A DNA stretch of 64,000 nt from the NCBI RefSeq assembly GCF_001598495.1, contig NZ_BCZB01000010.1, positions 1 through 64,000 on the forward strand, given 5' to 3'. Below, piece after piece: positions 56,095 through 64,000 of this stretch. The translations under genes were made by a program, and so were the position numbers. Under the pieces are notes generated by a model. The model saw only the letters and a program-made list of their open reading frames with translations, was not told where the DNA came from and made no database searches. The DNA comes from Neokomagataea thailandica NBRC 106555. GTDB taxonomy: Bacteria > Pseudomonadota > Alphaproteobacteria > Acetobacterales > Acetobacteraceae. How positions within the stretch are numbered: position 1 is the first letter of the stretch; each line of letters begins with the position of its first letter.

Positions 56095-57258
56095 TCAACC
56101 CAGCACAGAGAGATCCGTCAACCGCCGATGTTCCTCCATCGCAAAACGATCGGTCATTCCAGCAATATAATCGGCCACCAAACGGCGAAGTTGCTTATCA
56201 TCAGCAGCCTCGGCCCGGTCCCGCCACGGATCAGGTAAGAGCCTTGGCTCATCTGTTAAGGTTTCAAAAATCTCCGCTACAGCAATCCGTGCTTTACGCG
56301 CCATGCGGTTCACGCGCCAGTGGCGATAAAGCCGCGCATATAAAAATGTCCGGATCGCTTTATTTTTTTCCCATATTTCGGGACTGAAGGCGACGACTGC
56401 CTTCGGCGCATGACGAATATCATCTGCTGATTGGGGGTTCAACACTTCCAAATTCCGGCGCGTTTGCTCCGTCAAATCCGTAGCCAGCGCATTAATCACC
56501 AAACGAACCGTCTCATGCCGCGCACGCTGCGCCTGATCTTGCTTCCCACGCCCCGTTTCACGCTCTAAAGCCCGTGATTTTTCCAGCGCTTCGCCTACAA
56601 TCGGCAAGTCTTCAATATCTTCAAATGTCAAAAGTCCAGCTCGCAAACCATCATCCAAATCATGGCCGTGATAGGCAATATCATCCGCTAATGCCGCAAC
56701 CTGTGCTTCTGCCGATGCAAAACTCTGCAAATCCAGGTGATGAATAGCATCATACTCCGCCATATACGGCGTAGGTTTCAAAACTGGGCCATTATGCTTG
56801 GCCAGCCCCTCCAACGTTTCCCACGTCAAGTTCAGGCCATCAAACGTATGGTAGCGTGCTTCCAATTTGGTCACGAGACGCAAAGACTGTGTGTTATGGT
56901 CAAACCCACCCCAATCTTGCATCACTTTCGAGAGGCCATCTTCCCCCGCATGGCCAAAAGGCGTGTGCCCCAAATCATGCGCCAGCGCCAAGGCTTCCGT
57001 CAGATCCTCATTTAATCCCAAACTCCGCGCAATAGAGCGCGCAATCTGCGCGACTTCTAAAGAATGGGTCAGGCGGGTACGGAAAAAATCACCCTCATGA
57101 TTGATAAAGACCTGCGTTTTGTATTGCAGCGTCCGAAATCCCGTCGAATGCACAACCCGGTCACGGTCGCGCTGCCAAGGGGAACGTGTTGCGCCTTCAT
57201 CTTCTGCAAATAAACGCCCACGCGCGCCACGGTCTTGAACAGCATAAATGGCCGGCAT
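56095..57258 (-). CDS. dgt: deoxyguanosinetriphosphate triphosphohydrolase-like protein
   Basis: HD-domain dNTP triphosphohydrolase of 387 residues. The signature VHSTGFRTLQYKTQVF is followed by RTRLTHSLEVAQIARSIAR and the metal-binding HD pair at residues 94-95 in AHDLGHTPFGHAGE, then DDIAYHGHDLDDGLR. It belongs to the shorter class common in Alphaproteobacteria, just upstream of argS. It diverges from erpA across about 200 bases. Confidence 0.93.
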   Translation of the reverse strand: MPAIYAVQDRGARGRLFAEDEGATRSPWQRDRDRVVHSTGFRTLQYKTQVFINHEGDFFRTRLTHSLEVAQIARSIARSLGLNEDLTEALALAHDLGHTPFGHAGEDGLSKVMQDWGGFDHNTQSLRLVTKLEARYHTFDGLNLTWETLEGLAKHNGPVLKPTPYMAEYDAIHHLDLQSFASAEAQVAALADDIAYHGHDLDDGLRAGLLTFEDIEDLPIVGEALEKSRALERETGRGKQDQAQRARHETVRLVINALATDLTEQTRRNLEVLNPQSADDIRHAPKAVVAFSPEIWEKNKAIRTFLYARLYRHWRVNRMARKARIAVAEIFETLTDEPRLLPDPWRDRAEAADDKQLRRLVADYIAGMTDRFAMEEHRRLTDLSVLG

Positions 57259-57459
57259 CTTGTCTTCATCCTTGCCTTGAGCAACCCAACTGAACCGGCT
57301 GGGTCTCTGTCAGGGACAACCCTGGCGATCCCATTTTACGCTCCATACGGCATGACGCAACTCCAGCTCTTGGTCTCTACGCATTCCATCGCCATATGGG
57401 AGTGTGCTACTCCTCAATCCACCACACGGAACGGACCAGCCGGAACGGATATCCTCCAC

Positions 57460-57804
57460 ATGTCTGACATACCCAATTTTTCCATCTCTGCCAGCGCCGC
57501 AGCCCGTATTTGCGAAATCATTGCCGCCCAACCAGACCCGCAGGGCCTTGCGCTACGCGTTGCGGTCTTGGCTGGCGGCTGCAATGGCTTCCAATACCAA
57601 TTCAAGCTCGACACCACACAAAATGCCGATGATCACCGCCTCACCCGAGACGGTGCTGACGTTATTGTCGATGAAACCAGCCTTGACCTCCTCGAAGGCG
57701 CTGAACTCGACTTTATTGACAAACTCATGGGCGCTCACTTTACCGTCACCAATCCCAATGCAGCATCCTCTTGCGGATGTGGCACCAGCTTTTCATTGGC
57801 ATAA
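57460..57804 (+). CDS. erpA: iron-sulfur cluster insertion protein, A-type carrier (ErpA-like)
   Basis: Carries [Fe-S] clusters to target apoproteins. 114 residues with three conserved cysteines: Cys41 in AGGCNGFQY and Cys105, Cys107 in SSCGCGTSF. The start at MSDIPNFSIS (57460) gives normal family length; the open frame extends 75 codons upstream without conserved features. This position, divergent from dgt, is the usual one for alphaproteobacterial erpA. xth follows after five bases. Confidence 0.92.
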   Translation: MSDIPNFSISASAAARICEIIAAQPDPQGLALRVAVLAGGCNGFQYQFKLDTTQNADDHRLTRDGADVIVDETSLDLLEGAELDFIDKLMGAHFTVTNPNAASSCGCGTSFSLA

Positions 57805-57809
57805 ATCCT

Positions 57810-58592
57810 GTGAGCAATACCCCGCTGCGCTTCGCGACTTGGAACATCAACTCTATCCGAGCACGTGCCCATCTGGTCCATGATTGGCTAGACCGTAACC
57901 CGGACTGCACCCTCCTCGCCCTCCAAGAAATTAAGTGCGAAGAACACCAGTTCCCCACGTCATTTGCCGAGGCTGGCTTCCACGTCGCGATATTGGGGCA
58001 GAAAGCCTATAACGGCGTGGCAATCATTTCCCGCCGCCCACTCACTGTCACCATGACGGGCCTCCCCGGCGTTACGGACCCTTCGTCTCGTTATATTGAG
58101 ATCGAGTGTGATGGCTTCACCCTAGGCAACCTCTACCTCCCGAACGGAAATTCCGGCGGCGAAGAAGGCTACGCACGCAAACTGGCCTTTTTTGACGGGC
58201 TGACAGAGCGCGCACGCACGCTACTAAGCACGCATACATGCTTTGCGTTCATCGGGGACTATAATGTCTGTCCAACCGATGAAGACCTTGCCCCCAAAGC
58301 CCTCTCCGCAAGTGATGCACTCGTCCGTCCAGAGACACGCGCTGCATTCCGCCGCCTGCTCTGGACAGGCTTAACCGATGGCTTACGCGCTCTGCATCCA
58401 ACCGGGCCATATTATACTTTCTGGGATTATCAATCCGCTGCATTCCAGCGCAATTCTGGCCTGCGCATTGACCACGCTCTCCTATCCCCCCGCGCGGCAG
58501 AGCGCCTCACGAGCATCACCATTGACCGCGATGAACGCGCTCGTGAAAAATGTTCAGACCACGTGCCCGTCATCATCGAACTTGCGGCGTAA
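57810..58592 (+). CDS. xth: exodeoxyribonuclease III
   Basis: AP endonuclease and 3'-exonuclease for base excision repair. About 260 residues from a GTG start five bases after the erpA stop, reading MSNTPLRFATWNINSIRAR. Conserved metal and catalytic motifs: ATWNINSIRAR, LALQEIKCEE, GVAIISR, GDYNVCPTD, TFWDYQ, LRIDHALLS and the final CSDHVPVI. An ATG 13 codons upstream would overlap erpA and adds atypical residues. Confidence 0.93.
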   Translation: MSNTPLRFATWNINSIRARAHLVHDWLDRNPDCTLLALQEIKCEEHQFPTSFAEAGFHVAILGQKAYNGVAIISRRPLTVTMTGLPGVTDPSSRYIEIECDGFTLGNLYLPNGNSGGEEGYARKLAFFDGLTERARTLLSTHTCFAFIGDYNVCPTDEDLAPKALSASDALVRPETRAAFRRLLWTGLTDGLRALHPTGPYYTFWDYQSAAFQRNSGLRIDHALLSPRAAERLTSITIDRDERAREKCSDHVPVIIELAA

Positions 58593-58815
58593 ACAGCCTA
58601 AAATCGGCGCTTATGCCAATGCATTCACGCCGCATTATCATGACAGCACAGACGCCGCCAATAAAGTCACCTCCCCCCTCCGTGAAGATTTAGGCCCCTC
58701 ACGTTATACAGCGCTGGCTACGCAATGGCGGGATTCAGGCACAGATATCATTGGCGGCTTCTGCGGTATTGGCCCAGATTATATTCACGCCCTTGCTGCA
58801 TATTTCAGACGATAA
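58591..58815 (+). pseudogene. remnant of a homocysteine S-methyltransferase-like gene (C-terminus only)
   Basis: A frame directly after the xth stop encodes about 74 residues including IGAYANAFTPHYHD, YTALATQWRDSGTDIIGG and FCGIGPDYIHAL. This matches by pattern the end of homocysteine S-methyltransferases, where IGGCCGTxPxHI carries the zinc-binding Cys pair; here one Cys is Phe (GGFCGIGP). There is no start codon or N-terminal part, and the same frame upstream is only antiframe xth DNA. I read it as a decayed gene fragment. Confidence 0.55.
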
Positions 58816-58959
58816 CACCGCTTCAGCACAGCATTACACTCAACGCACCCGGCGCATTGAAACAAAGCGCAACTGTGAACTGGGCAATCACAAGCTTCCG
58901 CCCGAGACATTCTTTGTCATTTAAAAATATTTTAAACTTCCGCTAAACGAAATCGTAAT

Positions 58960-58974
58960 TGATAATTATTCGCA
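58960..58974 (+). promoter_or_regulatory. Fur-box candidate upstream of the siderophore receptor
   Basis: TGATAATTATTCGCA matches the 7-1-7 Fur inverted repeat TGATAATnATTATCA at 12 of 14 informative positions. It lies 40 bases before the ATG of the TonB-dependent receptor, where iron repression would be expected. Confidence 0.6.
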
Positions 58975-59013
58975 TAAAAGGATGAGGCGCCCCACCGGCC
59001 TCAAAACATACCC

Positions 59014-61143
59014 ATGCGCTTACGCCTTGCCCTCCTCCTCGGGTCGTTCCTCTGCACGCCAATCATAAAAGCGAGTCCCCCATCAGCAACCGCACCGCAA
59101 TCCCCTGAACAGCATAGAGCCGAAAAAATTACTGTTCACGGCGTCCGCTCTTCCCTACTCGCCACAAGCACCAGCTCCGCAACCAAAACACACACACCGC
59201 TTGAACTTACAGCGCAAAATGTGACCGTCATCACACAAGCCCGCTTATCCCTGCTCAACAGCCGCTCCCTATCTGAAGCCATCCGCTACTCTGCAGGCGT
59301 GTCTGATTATGGCTCCAAAGATGACCCGCGCGGTTATTTCGGAACCATTCGTGGTTTCAGCCCGGATATTTATCTAGATGGCACCCGCACACCCAATGCC
59401 GCAACATCCCAATCTCTGGCGATTGAACCTTGGGGCCTTGAAGAAATAGATGTTTTACGCGGCGCAACAGCCGCCCTCTATGGCTCCGGGCAACTCGGCG
59501 GTATTATCAATGCCGTCAGCAAACGCCCTCGCCTTGATCAGAAAAACACAATCGCTATACAAACCGGCTCTTACGGGCGTATTCAAGGCGCCGCAGATCT
59601 CGGCGGCAGCCTGAATAAAGAGCATACCCTGCTCTGGCGCTTTAATGGCCTGATCCGTAAATCCGATACATACGCCAAACATATTCTCAATAACGAAATC
59701 TTTGTGGCTCCCTCTCTGCGATGGGCCCCAAACCACAATACAGACATCACCCTTCTCTCAAGTTTTGAACAACTTGACGCTGGGTCAACCGCTCAATTCT
59801 TACCCGCACAAGGAACCCTTCTCCCTAGCCGTTGGGGGCAGATTTCACGCAGCATGCTCAGCAGCGATGCTGCTTATGACGTATACTCCAAACGTCAAGC
59901 AACCATCGGCTATAGCGTGCATCATGAATTCGCGCCCGGCTGGTCCATCAATCAGAACATGCGTTACGCGCATCTAGACTTGCTCTATCGCTTTGTCACC
60001 ACAAACGCGCTCACAGCAGATCAGCGCAGCATCACACGCCAAGCCCTTCTGCAATCCGGCAATTACAACACCGTCACCCTCGACACCCGCACAGAGGGCC
60101 ACGTTTCCACAGGCCCCATACATCATGACCTGCTCTTGGGTGTTGATTTCCGCAGTGACTTCACAGCCCTACGCCGTGGCCAACGTGCAGCTCCCAATCT
60201 TGACCTTTATACGCCTGTCTATCGCAGCATCACATGGCCGACCTATGCCAGCCGCACCAATACGAACGCGACAGGTACGCAAACGGGCCTTTATGCCCAA
60301 GATCAACTCAATTGGCAGAATTTTTACCTTACGGTTTCCGGCAGAGAAGACTTCACGCAGAGCCTAACCGTCGATAATAACGCGACCAAAAATGGCCGTA
60401 CGGCACAAAAGAACAACGCCTTCACAGGCCGCGCAAGCCTGCTCTACCGTACACCATTCGGTCTATCGCCCTACGCGGCATACTCCACGTCATTCCAGCC
60501 CCAAATCGGAGTTACACGCCTCAATACAGCCTTCGTGCCAACCCGTGGCCGCCAAATCGAAGCCGGTATAAAATACGCCACCCCATCCAACGCACGCTGG
60601 GGCAATCTCTTAATCACAGCCGATGTCTTTAACCTCGTTGAGAAAAACGAGTTGATGTCTGACCCCATGGATTCCACCTATAGCATCCAAGTCGGGCAGC
60701 AGCGGTCCCGTGGCTTAGAGTTGGAAGCCATGGGCCGCCTCCCGGGCGCTGTTGACATTATCGCGTCCTTCACGACCCAAGCGACAACCATCACGCATTC
60801 CAGCATCGCCGCACAAATTGGCCAGCGCCCGGTTGCTGTACCGGCCCATATGGCTTCCCTCTTCGCGAAACGTGATGTCCAACTCACACCCAACTGGCGC
60901 GCAGGGCTTGGCAGTGGCTTCCGCTATACAGGCAATACCGCAGGCTCTCTGCCCGCTACCTTCAACGTACCCAGCCAACTCGTCTGGGATCTAGAAGCCC
61001 ATGCCGATTATCAAAATTATCGTATCCAATTAAACGGAACGAACTTGGCGAACCGTAAATACGTCGCGATGTGCACACGCTCCGTTGCCTGCGCATGGGC
61101 ACCGGGACGGTCCATGTTTGTCACACTCTCTGCGGGTTTTTAA
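59014..61143 (+). CDS. TonB-dependent siderophore receptor (FhuA/ferrichrome-type)
   Basis: A 709-residue outer-membrane receptor for ferric siderophores. The signal peptide is MRLRLALLLGSFLCTPIIKA. A TonB-box-like ITVHGVRS is followed by a plug with NVTVITQARLSLLNSRSLSEAIRYSAGV, FGTIRGFSPDIYLDGTRTPN, EEIDVLRGATAALYGSGQLGGIINAVSKRP, features of the TIGR01783 siderophore class. The barrel ends WAPGRSMFVTLSAGF with terminal Phe. A Fur-box candidate lies upstream and a terminator downstream, so it is a single-gene unit. Confidence 0.9.
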   Translation: MRLRLALLLGSFLCTPIIKASPPSATAPQSPEQHRAEKITVHGVRSSLLATSTSSATKTHTPLELTAQNVTVITQARLSLLNSRSLSEAIRYSAGVSDYGSKDDPRGYFGTIRGFSPDIYLDGTRTPNAATSQSLAIEPWGLEEIDVLRGATAALYGSGQLGGIINAVSKRPRLDQKNTIAIQTGSYGRIQGAADLGGSLNKEHTLLWRFNGLIRKSDTYAKHILNNEIFVAPSLRWAPNHNTDITLLSSFEQLDAGSTAQFLPAQGTLLPSRWGQISRSMLSSDAAYDVYSKRQATIGYSVHHEFAPGWSINQNMRYAHLDLLYRFVTTNALTADQRSITRQALLQSGNYNTVTLDTRTEGHVSTGPIHHDLLLGVDFRSDFTALRRGQRAAPNLDLYTPVYRSITWPTYASRTNTNATGTQTGLYAQDQLNWQNFYLTVSGREDFTQSLTVDNNATKNGRTAQKNNAFTGRASLLYRTPFGLSPYAAYSTSFQPQIGVTRLNTAFVPTRGRQIEAGIKYATPSNARWGNLLITADVFNLVEKNELMSDPMDSTYSIQVGQQRSRGLELEAMGRLPGAVDIIASFTTQATTITHSSIAAQIGQRPVAVPAHMASLFAKRDVQLTPNWRAGLGSGFRYTGNTAGSLPATFNVPSQLVWDLEAHADYQNYRIQLNGTNLANRKYVAMCTRSVACAWAPGRSMFVTLSAGF

Positions 61144-61171
61144 TTCTTAGAAAAACTCTCCCAAACCCTAC

Positions 61172-61198
61172 AAGCCTCACTCTATCGAGTGGGGCTTT
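61172..61198 (+). terminator. terminator after the siderophore receptor
   Basis: AGCCTCACTC and GAGTGGGGCT pair over ten positions (one G-T) around a TATC loop, followed by TTTCA. It lies 30 bases after the receptor stop. Confidence 0.65.
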
Positions 61199-61381
61199 CA
61201 GCATTTCTAGAGAAGAGTGCGTGATTTTCTAAATCTCTATGCTGTGAATATCCTACACCACCCCCAAAAACTCATAATTCCACCAAAATAAGCCGTCATC
61301 TTCGGAACATGACAAGCATCACTTCCTAAAAAGTAATCGAACCCGTAATGTTATGATTATGCCTCACTATGGAATCGTGCC

Positions 61382-62140
61382 ATGCAAAGCAAAATTGAAG
61401 GAACAACCCTTCCCGTCCTGAGTATCAGGCTTGATCCCGGTGAGCGTCTTTTTGCTGAAACCGGCGAGCTCTCATGGAAAACGCCCAATATTTCTTTGCG
61501 CACCACTACATCCGGCGCCGGGAATAGCGGTTTTTTCGGAGCAATTTCTCGCGCCATTGCAGGCGGGGGCTTATTCATGACCGAGTTTTTCTCCGAAGGT
61601 GGCCCCGGCATGGTATCTTTCGCAGCAAAAATTCCAGGCCAAATTGTGGAACATACCGTTGATAGTACAACCAGCTATATGGTCCACCGCCACGGTTACA
61701 TGGCCAGCACAGATGGCGTGACACTAGACCTCGGCTTTCAACGCAAATTAGGCGCTGGTATTTTCGGGGGTGATGGCTTCCGCCTCCAACGCATTTCTGG
61801 CTATGGCCAATTCTGGACCATGCTCGGCGGAGAAATCATCCCTGTAGACCTCGGACCGGGAGAACAGTTGGACGTTCACCCCGGGCATGTCGGCATGTTT
61901 GAAGAACGCGTGAACTTCGACATCACCATGCTCCCCGGTATTCGCAACAAAATTTTTGGTGGCGATGGCTTCTTCATGGCACGCCTCACCGGCCCCGGCC
62001 GCGTATGGCTACAAACACTCACCATGCCTAACCTGGCCCACGCACTCGCCCCCTATATGGGCGTAGAAACCGCAACAGATGCCGCCGAAGCAGGCGGCGT
62101 GGCAGGAGCAGCCTCTCTCATCGGTCGCATGTTCGAATAA
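61382..62140 (+). CDS. AIM24/TIGR00266 family protein
   Basis: A 252-residue double-stranded beta-helix protein. The internal repeat of the AIM24 fold is visible: IRLDPGERLFAETGELSWKTPNISL in two parts, then FSEGGPGMVSFAAKIPGQIVE and FGGDGFRLQRISGYGQFWTMLGG and, later, FGGDGFFMARLTGPGRVWLQTL. A C-terminal Ala/Gly-rich tail ends IGRMFE. The function of the family is unknown; bacterial members are often membrane-associated. It stands alone with its own promoter region. Confidence 0.88.
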   Translation: MQSKIEGTTLPVLSIRLDPGERLFAETGELSWKTPNISLRTTTSGAGNSGFFGAISRAIAGGGLFMTEFFSEGGPGMVSFAAKIPGQIVEHTVDSTTSYMVHRHGYMASTDGVTLDLGFQRKLGAGIFGGDGFRLQRISGYGQFWTMLGGEIIPVDLGPGEQLDVHPGHVGMFEERVNFDITMLPGIRNKIFGGDGFFMARLTGPGRVWLQTLTMPNLAHALAPYMGVETATDAAEAGGVAGAASLIGRMFE

Positions 62141-62149
62141 CTCTCACAA

Positions 62150-62181
62150 CAAAAAAGCGCGGCTCCATTCGGAACCGCGCT
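62150..62181 (-). terminator. terminator of aspS
   Basis: AGCGCGGCTCC and GGAACCGCGCT pair with one mismatch. Read leftward a run of six T follows. It lies about 25 bases beyond the aspS stop, just after the end of the rightward AIM24-family gene. Confidence 0.75.
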
Positions 62182-62206
62182 CTCCAAAAACACCTTTAGC
62201 CCAATC

Positions 62207-63997
62207 CTACTTAGACAGAGCGGGCTTCGGCTTTGGCAAATCCAAAGCAAGGTGCAGTTCTTTCAAGCGCGCAGGCTCAACCGGCGCAGGCGCTTCCATC
62301 ATCAGGTCTTCACCGCTCTGATTCAGAGGGAACAAGATCACTTCACGAATGTTCGGCTCATCGGCCAACAACATGACAATACGATCCACACCCGGCGCAG
62401 CACCACCATGCGGCGGCGCACCATAGCGGAACGCATTCAACATACCGCCAAAACGTTCTTCTACAACTTCGGGGCCATAACCTGCGATTTCAAACGCACG
62501 CAGCATGACTTCCGGCAAATGGTTACGGATAGCGCCAGAAGACAATTCCACACCATTACACACAATATCATACTGATATGCGTTAATCGTCAGCGGATCC
62601 TGCGTATTCAACGCATCAAGCCCACCTTGGGGCATGGAGAATGGGTTATGAGAGAAATCAACCTTACCCGTCTCTTCGTTCAGTTCGAACATTGGGAAGT
62701 CCACAACCCAGCAGAAGCGGAACGCATTCTTCTCAATCAGGTCAAGTTCAGTCGCAACCTTGGTGCGCACAACACCAGAGAATTTCGCAACCTCATCGCC
62801 CTTACCCGCGGCAAAGAAGACTGCATCGCCAGCCTTCAGACCACAAATCTCACGGATCTTCTCAAGACGATCTGCCTCAAGGTTTTTAGCAATCGGGCCC
62901 TTACCACCATTCTCTTCGAAAATGACATAGCCCAGACCACCGGCACCGTTCTCACGCGCCCATGAGTTCAGCTTATCAAAGAACCCACGCGGACGATCCC
63001 CCGCACCCGGCGCCGGAATTGCGCGGATTTGACCGCCAGAAGCCGCAATCTTTGCAAACAGACCAAAGCCAGACTCAGCAAAAGCTTCGGTCACATCTTT
63101 CAAGATAAGTGGGTTACGCAGGTCAGGCTTATCGGAGCCATAATCGCGCATTGCATCTTTATACGGAATACGCGGGAACGCACCATCCGTAATCTTCCAA
63201 CCTTCTGGCGTAAACTCTTCAAACAGCCCTGCCAAAACAGGTTCCAACACGCCGAACACATCTTCCTGCGTGGCAAAAGCCATCTCAAAATCGAGCTGGT
63301 AAAATTCACCCGGACTACGGTCCGCACGCGATGCTTCATCGCGGAAACACGGCGCAATCTGGAAGTAACGGTCAAAACCCGCCACCATCGCCAACTGCTT
63401 AAACTGCTGCGGCGCTTGCGGCAGTGCATAGAACTTACCCGGATGCAGACGTGCTGGCACCAAGAAGTCACGCGCACCTTCAGGGGAAGACGCCGTCAAA
63501 ATAGGCGTCTGGAATTCCGTAAAACCCTGATCATTCATACGCTGACGCATGCTCGCAATAACCTTGCTGCGCAGCATGATGTTACGGTGCATCTTCTCAC
63601 GACGCAGATCTACGTAACGATATTTCAAGCGCATTTCTTCAGGATAGTTTTCCTGACCTGTCACTTGGAAGGGCAGTACTGCCGCACTAGAGCGCACTTC
63701 AATATCTTCCGCGCGCACTTCAATATCACCCGTGGGCAGATGTTCGTTGCGCTGACCATCTTCGCGCAGCACAACCTGCCCCGTCACGGTAATGACACTC
63801 TCAACACGCAGACGCTCTACTTTTTCCAGCAAGCCAGACGGCACCACAATCTGCGTCATGCCAAAATGATCACGCAAATCAATGAAGAGCAGACCACCAT
63901 GATCGCGCTTACTATGCATCCAGCCAGACAGGCGAACAGTCTGCCCCGCATCTACGGCTCTCAGAGCACGACAATCATGAGTACGATAAGGATGCAT
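62207..63997 (-). CDS. aspS: aspartyl-tRNA synthetase
   Basis: Class IIb synthetase of 596 residues charging tRNA-Asp. The N-terminal OB fold begins [38 protein letters not shown] (in pieces). Motif 1-3 regions are present: [47 protein letters not shown] in part, and [15 protein letters not shown] bacterial GAD insertion domain lies at about 290-415. The start ATG is at 63995-63997, so the gene is complete at the window edge. Discriminating and non-discriminating forms cannot be told apart here. Confidence 0.96.
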   Translation of the reverse strand: MHPYRTHDCRALRAVDAGQTVRLSGWMHSKRDHGGLLFIDLRDHFGMTQIVVPSGLLEKVERLRVESVITVTGQVVLREDGQRNEHLPTGDIEVRAEDIEVRSSAAVLPFQVTGQENYPEEMRLKYRYVDLRREKMHRNIMLRSKVIASMRQRMNDQGFTEFQTPILTASSPEGARDFLVPARLHPGKFYALPQAPQQFKQLAMVAGFDRYFQIAPCFRDEASRADRSPGEFYQLDFEMAFATQEDVFGVLEPVLAGLFEEFTPEGWKITDGAFPRIPYKDAMRDYGSDKPDLRNPLILKDVTEAFAESGFGLFAKIAASGGQIRAIPAPGAGDRPRGFFDKLNSWARENGAGGLGYVIFEENGGKGPIAKNLEADRLEKIREICGLKAGDAVFFAAGKGDEVAKFSGVVRTKVATELDLIEKNAFRFCWVVDFPMFELNEETGKVDFSHNPFSMPQGGLDALNTQDPLTINAYQYDIVCNGVELSSGAIRNHLPEVMLRAFEIAGYGPEVVEERFGGMLNAFRYGAPPHGGAAPGVDRIVMLLADEPNIREVILFPLNQSGEDLMMEAPAPVEPARLKELHLALDLPKPKPALSK

Positions 63998-64000
63998 GAC

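Noticed and set aside
57235-57459. 75-codon N-terminal extension of ErpA
   Set aside because: It has no conserved residues, would overlap dgt, and the downstream Met gives the normal family length.
58378-58590. 5' part of the open frame that contains the methyltransferase remnant
   Set aside because: This part is out-of-frame xth coding DNA; only the portion after the xth stop shows similarity.

Overview
The window looks like chromosomal core DNA of an acetic acid bacterium (Alphaproteobacteria, Acetobacteraceae). The grounds are a circularly permuted two-piece tmRNA gene with an ANDN-type tag, an alphaproteobacterial SspB next to it, RpoH, ThyX, DUF3576 and probable DUF6476 proteins, an argS-SPOR-scpA-scpB-tatB-tatC-serS cluster, an OprB-type sugar porin and a Hint-domain protein. 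The genus cannot be fixed from the sequence alone. I saw no insertion sequence, prophage, integrase, CRISPR array or rRNA. Genes are densely packed, with many ATGA, TAATG and overlapping-end junctions.

Layout. 1-1174: HAD phosphatase and 6-phosphogluconate dehydrogenase (gnd, cut by the window edge). 1361-5130: YhaO/YhaN-like nuclease-ATPase pair. 5207-10017: DUF3576 lipoprotein, leuS, lptE and holA in one leftward run. 10220-12376: SARP/BTAD-type regulator behind an AT-rich upstream region. 12565-14400: dienelactone hydrolase, thyX and a small membrane protein. 14455-15404: ssrA with its own promoter, then sspB. 15465-18944: VOC protein, lytic transglycosylase with SPOR domain, exported peroxiredoxin, DUF1643. 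18975-20805: OprB porin and tRNA-Tyr. 20833-23374: rlmB and a Hint-domain protein in AT-rich surroundings. 23482-26283: ene-reductase with divergent ArsR regulator and a palindromic operator candidate, DUF6476-like protein, RluD-type pseudouridine synthase. 26298-27893: rpoH and a small secreted protein whose signal peptide is broken by a T9 tract.

28060-30296: gap-pgk. 30481-32774: lipoprotein, small glycosyltransferase, and a membrane-anchored relative of the exonuclease VII large subunit. 32865-36266: Lrp regulator with amino acid permease, divergent class V PLP enzyme. 36408-39432: TonB-dependent receptor whose start codon lies in a long hairpin, then an ArsC/Spx-type protein. 39781-43893: DEAD-box helicase with a Gly/Arg-rich tail, nitroreductase, metX-metW. 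44048-47716: a 1222-residue protein joining FDP repeats, a WbsX/GH99-like domain, a GT4-like domain and a GT2 domain. 47938-58592: SDR, serS, tatC, tatB, scpB, scpA, SPOR protein, argS and dgt leftward, then erpA and xth rightward. 58591-58815: a remnant resembling the C-terminus of homocysteine methyltransferase. 58960-61143: Fur-box candidate and TonB-dependent siderophore receptor. 61382-64000: AIM24/TIGR00266 protein and aspS.

Functional themes are protein quality control (tmRNA, SspB, RpoH), envelope building and transport (LptE, Tat, porin, two TonB receptors, SPOR proteins, glycosyltransferases), pentose-phosphate and lower glycolytic metabolism, and translation (four aminoacyl-tRNA synthetases, RlmB, RluD, tRNA-Tyr). 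The points I would look at first are the start-codon hairpin at 36408-36453, the inactive-looking membrane-tethered ExoVII relative at 31734-32774, the multi-domain glycosyltransferase, the T9 tract at 27851-27859, and the ssrA-sspB neighbourhood.
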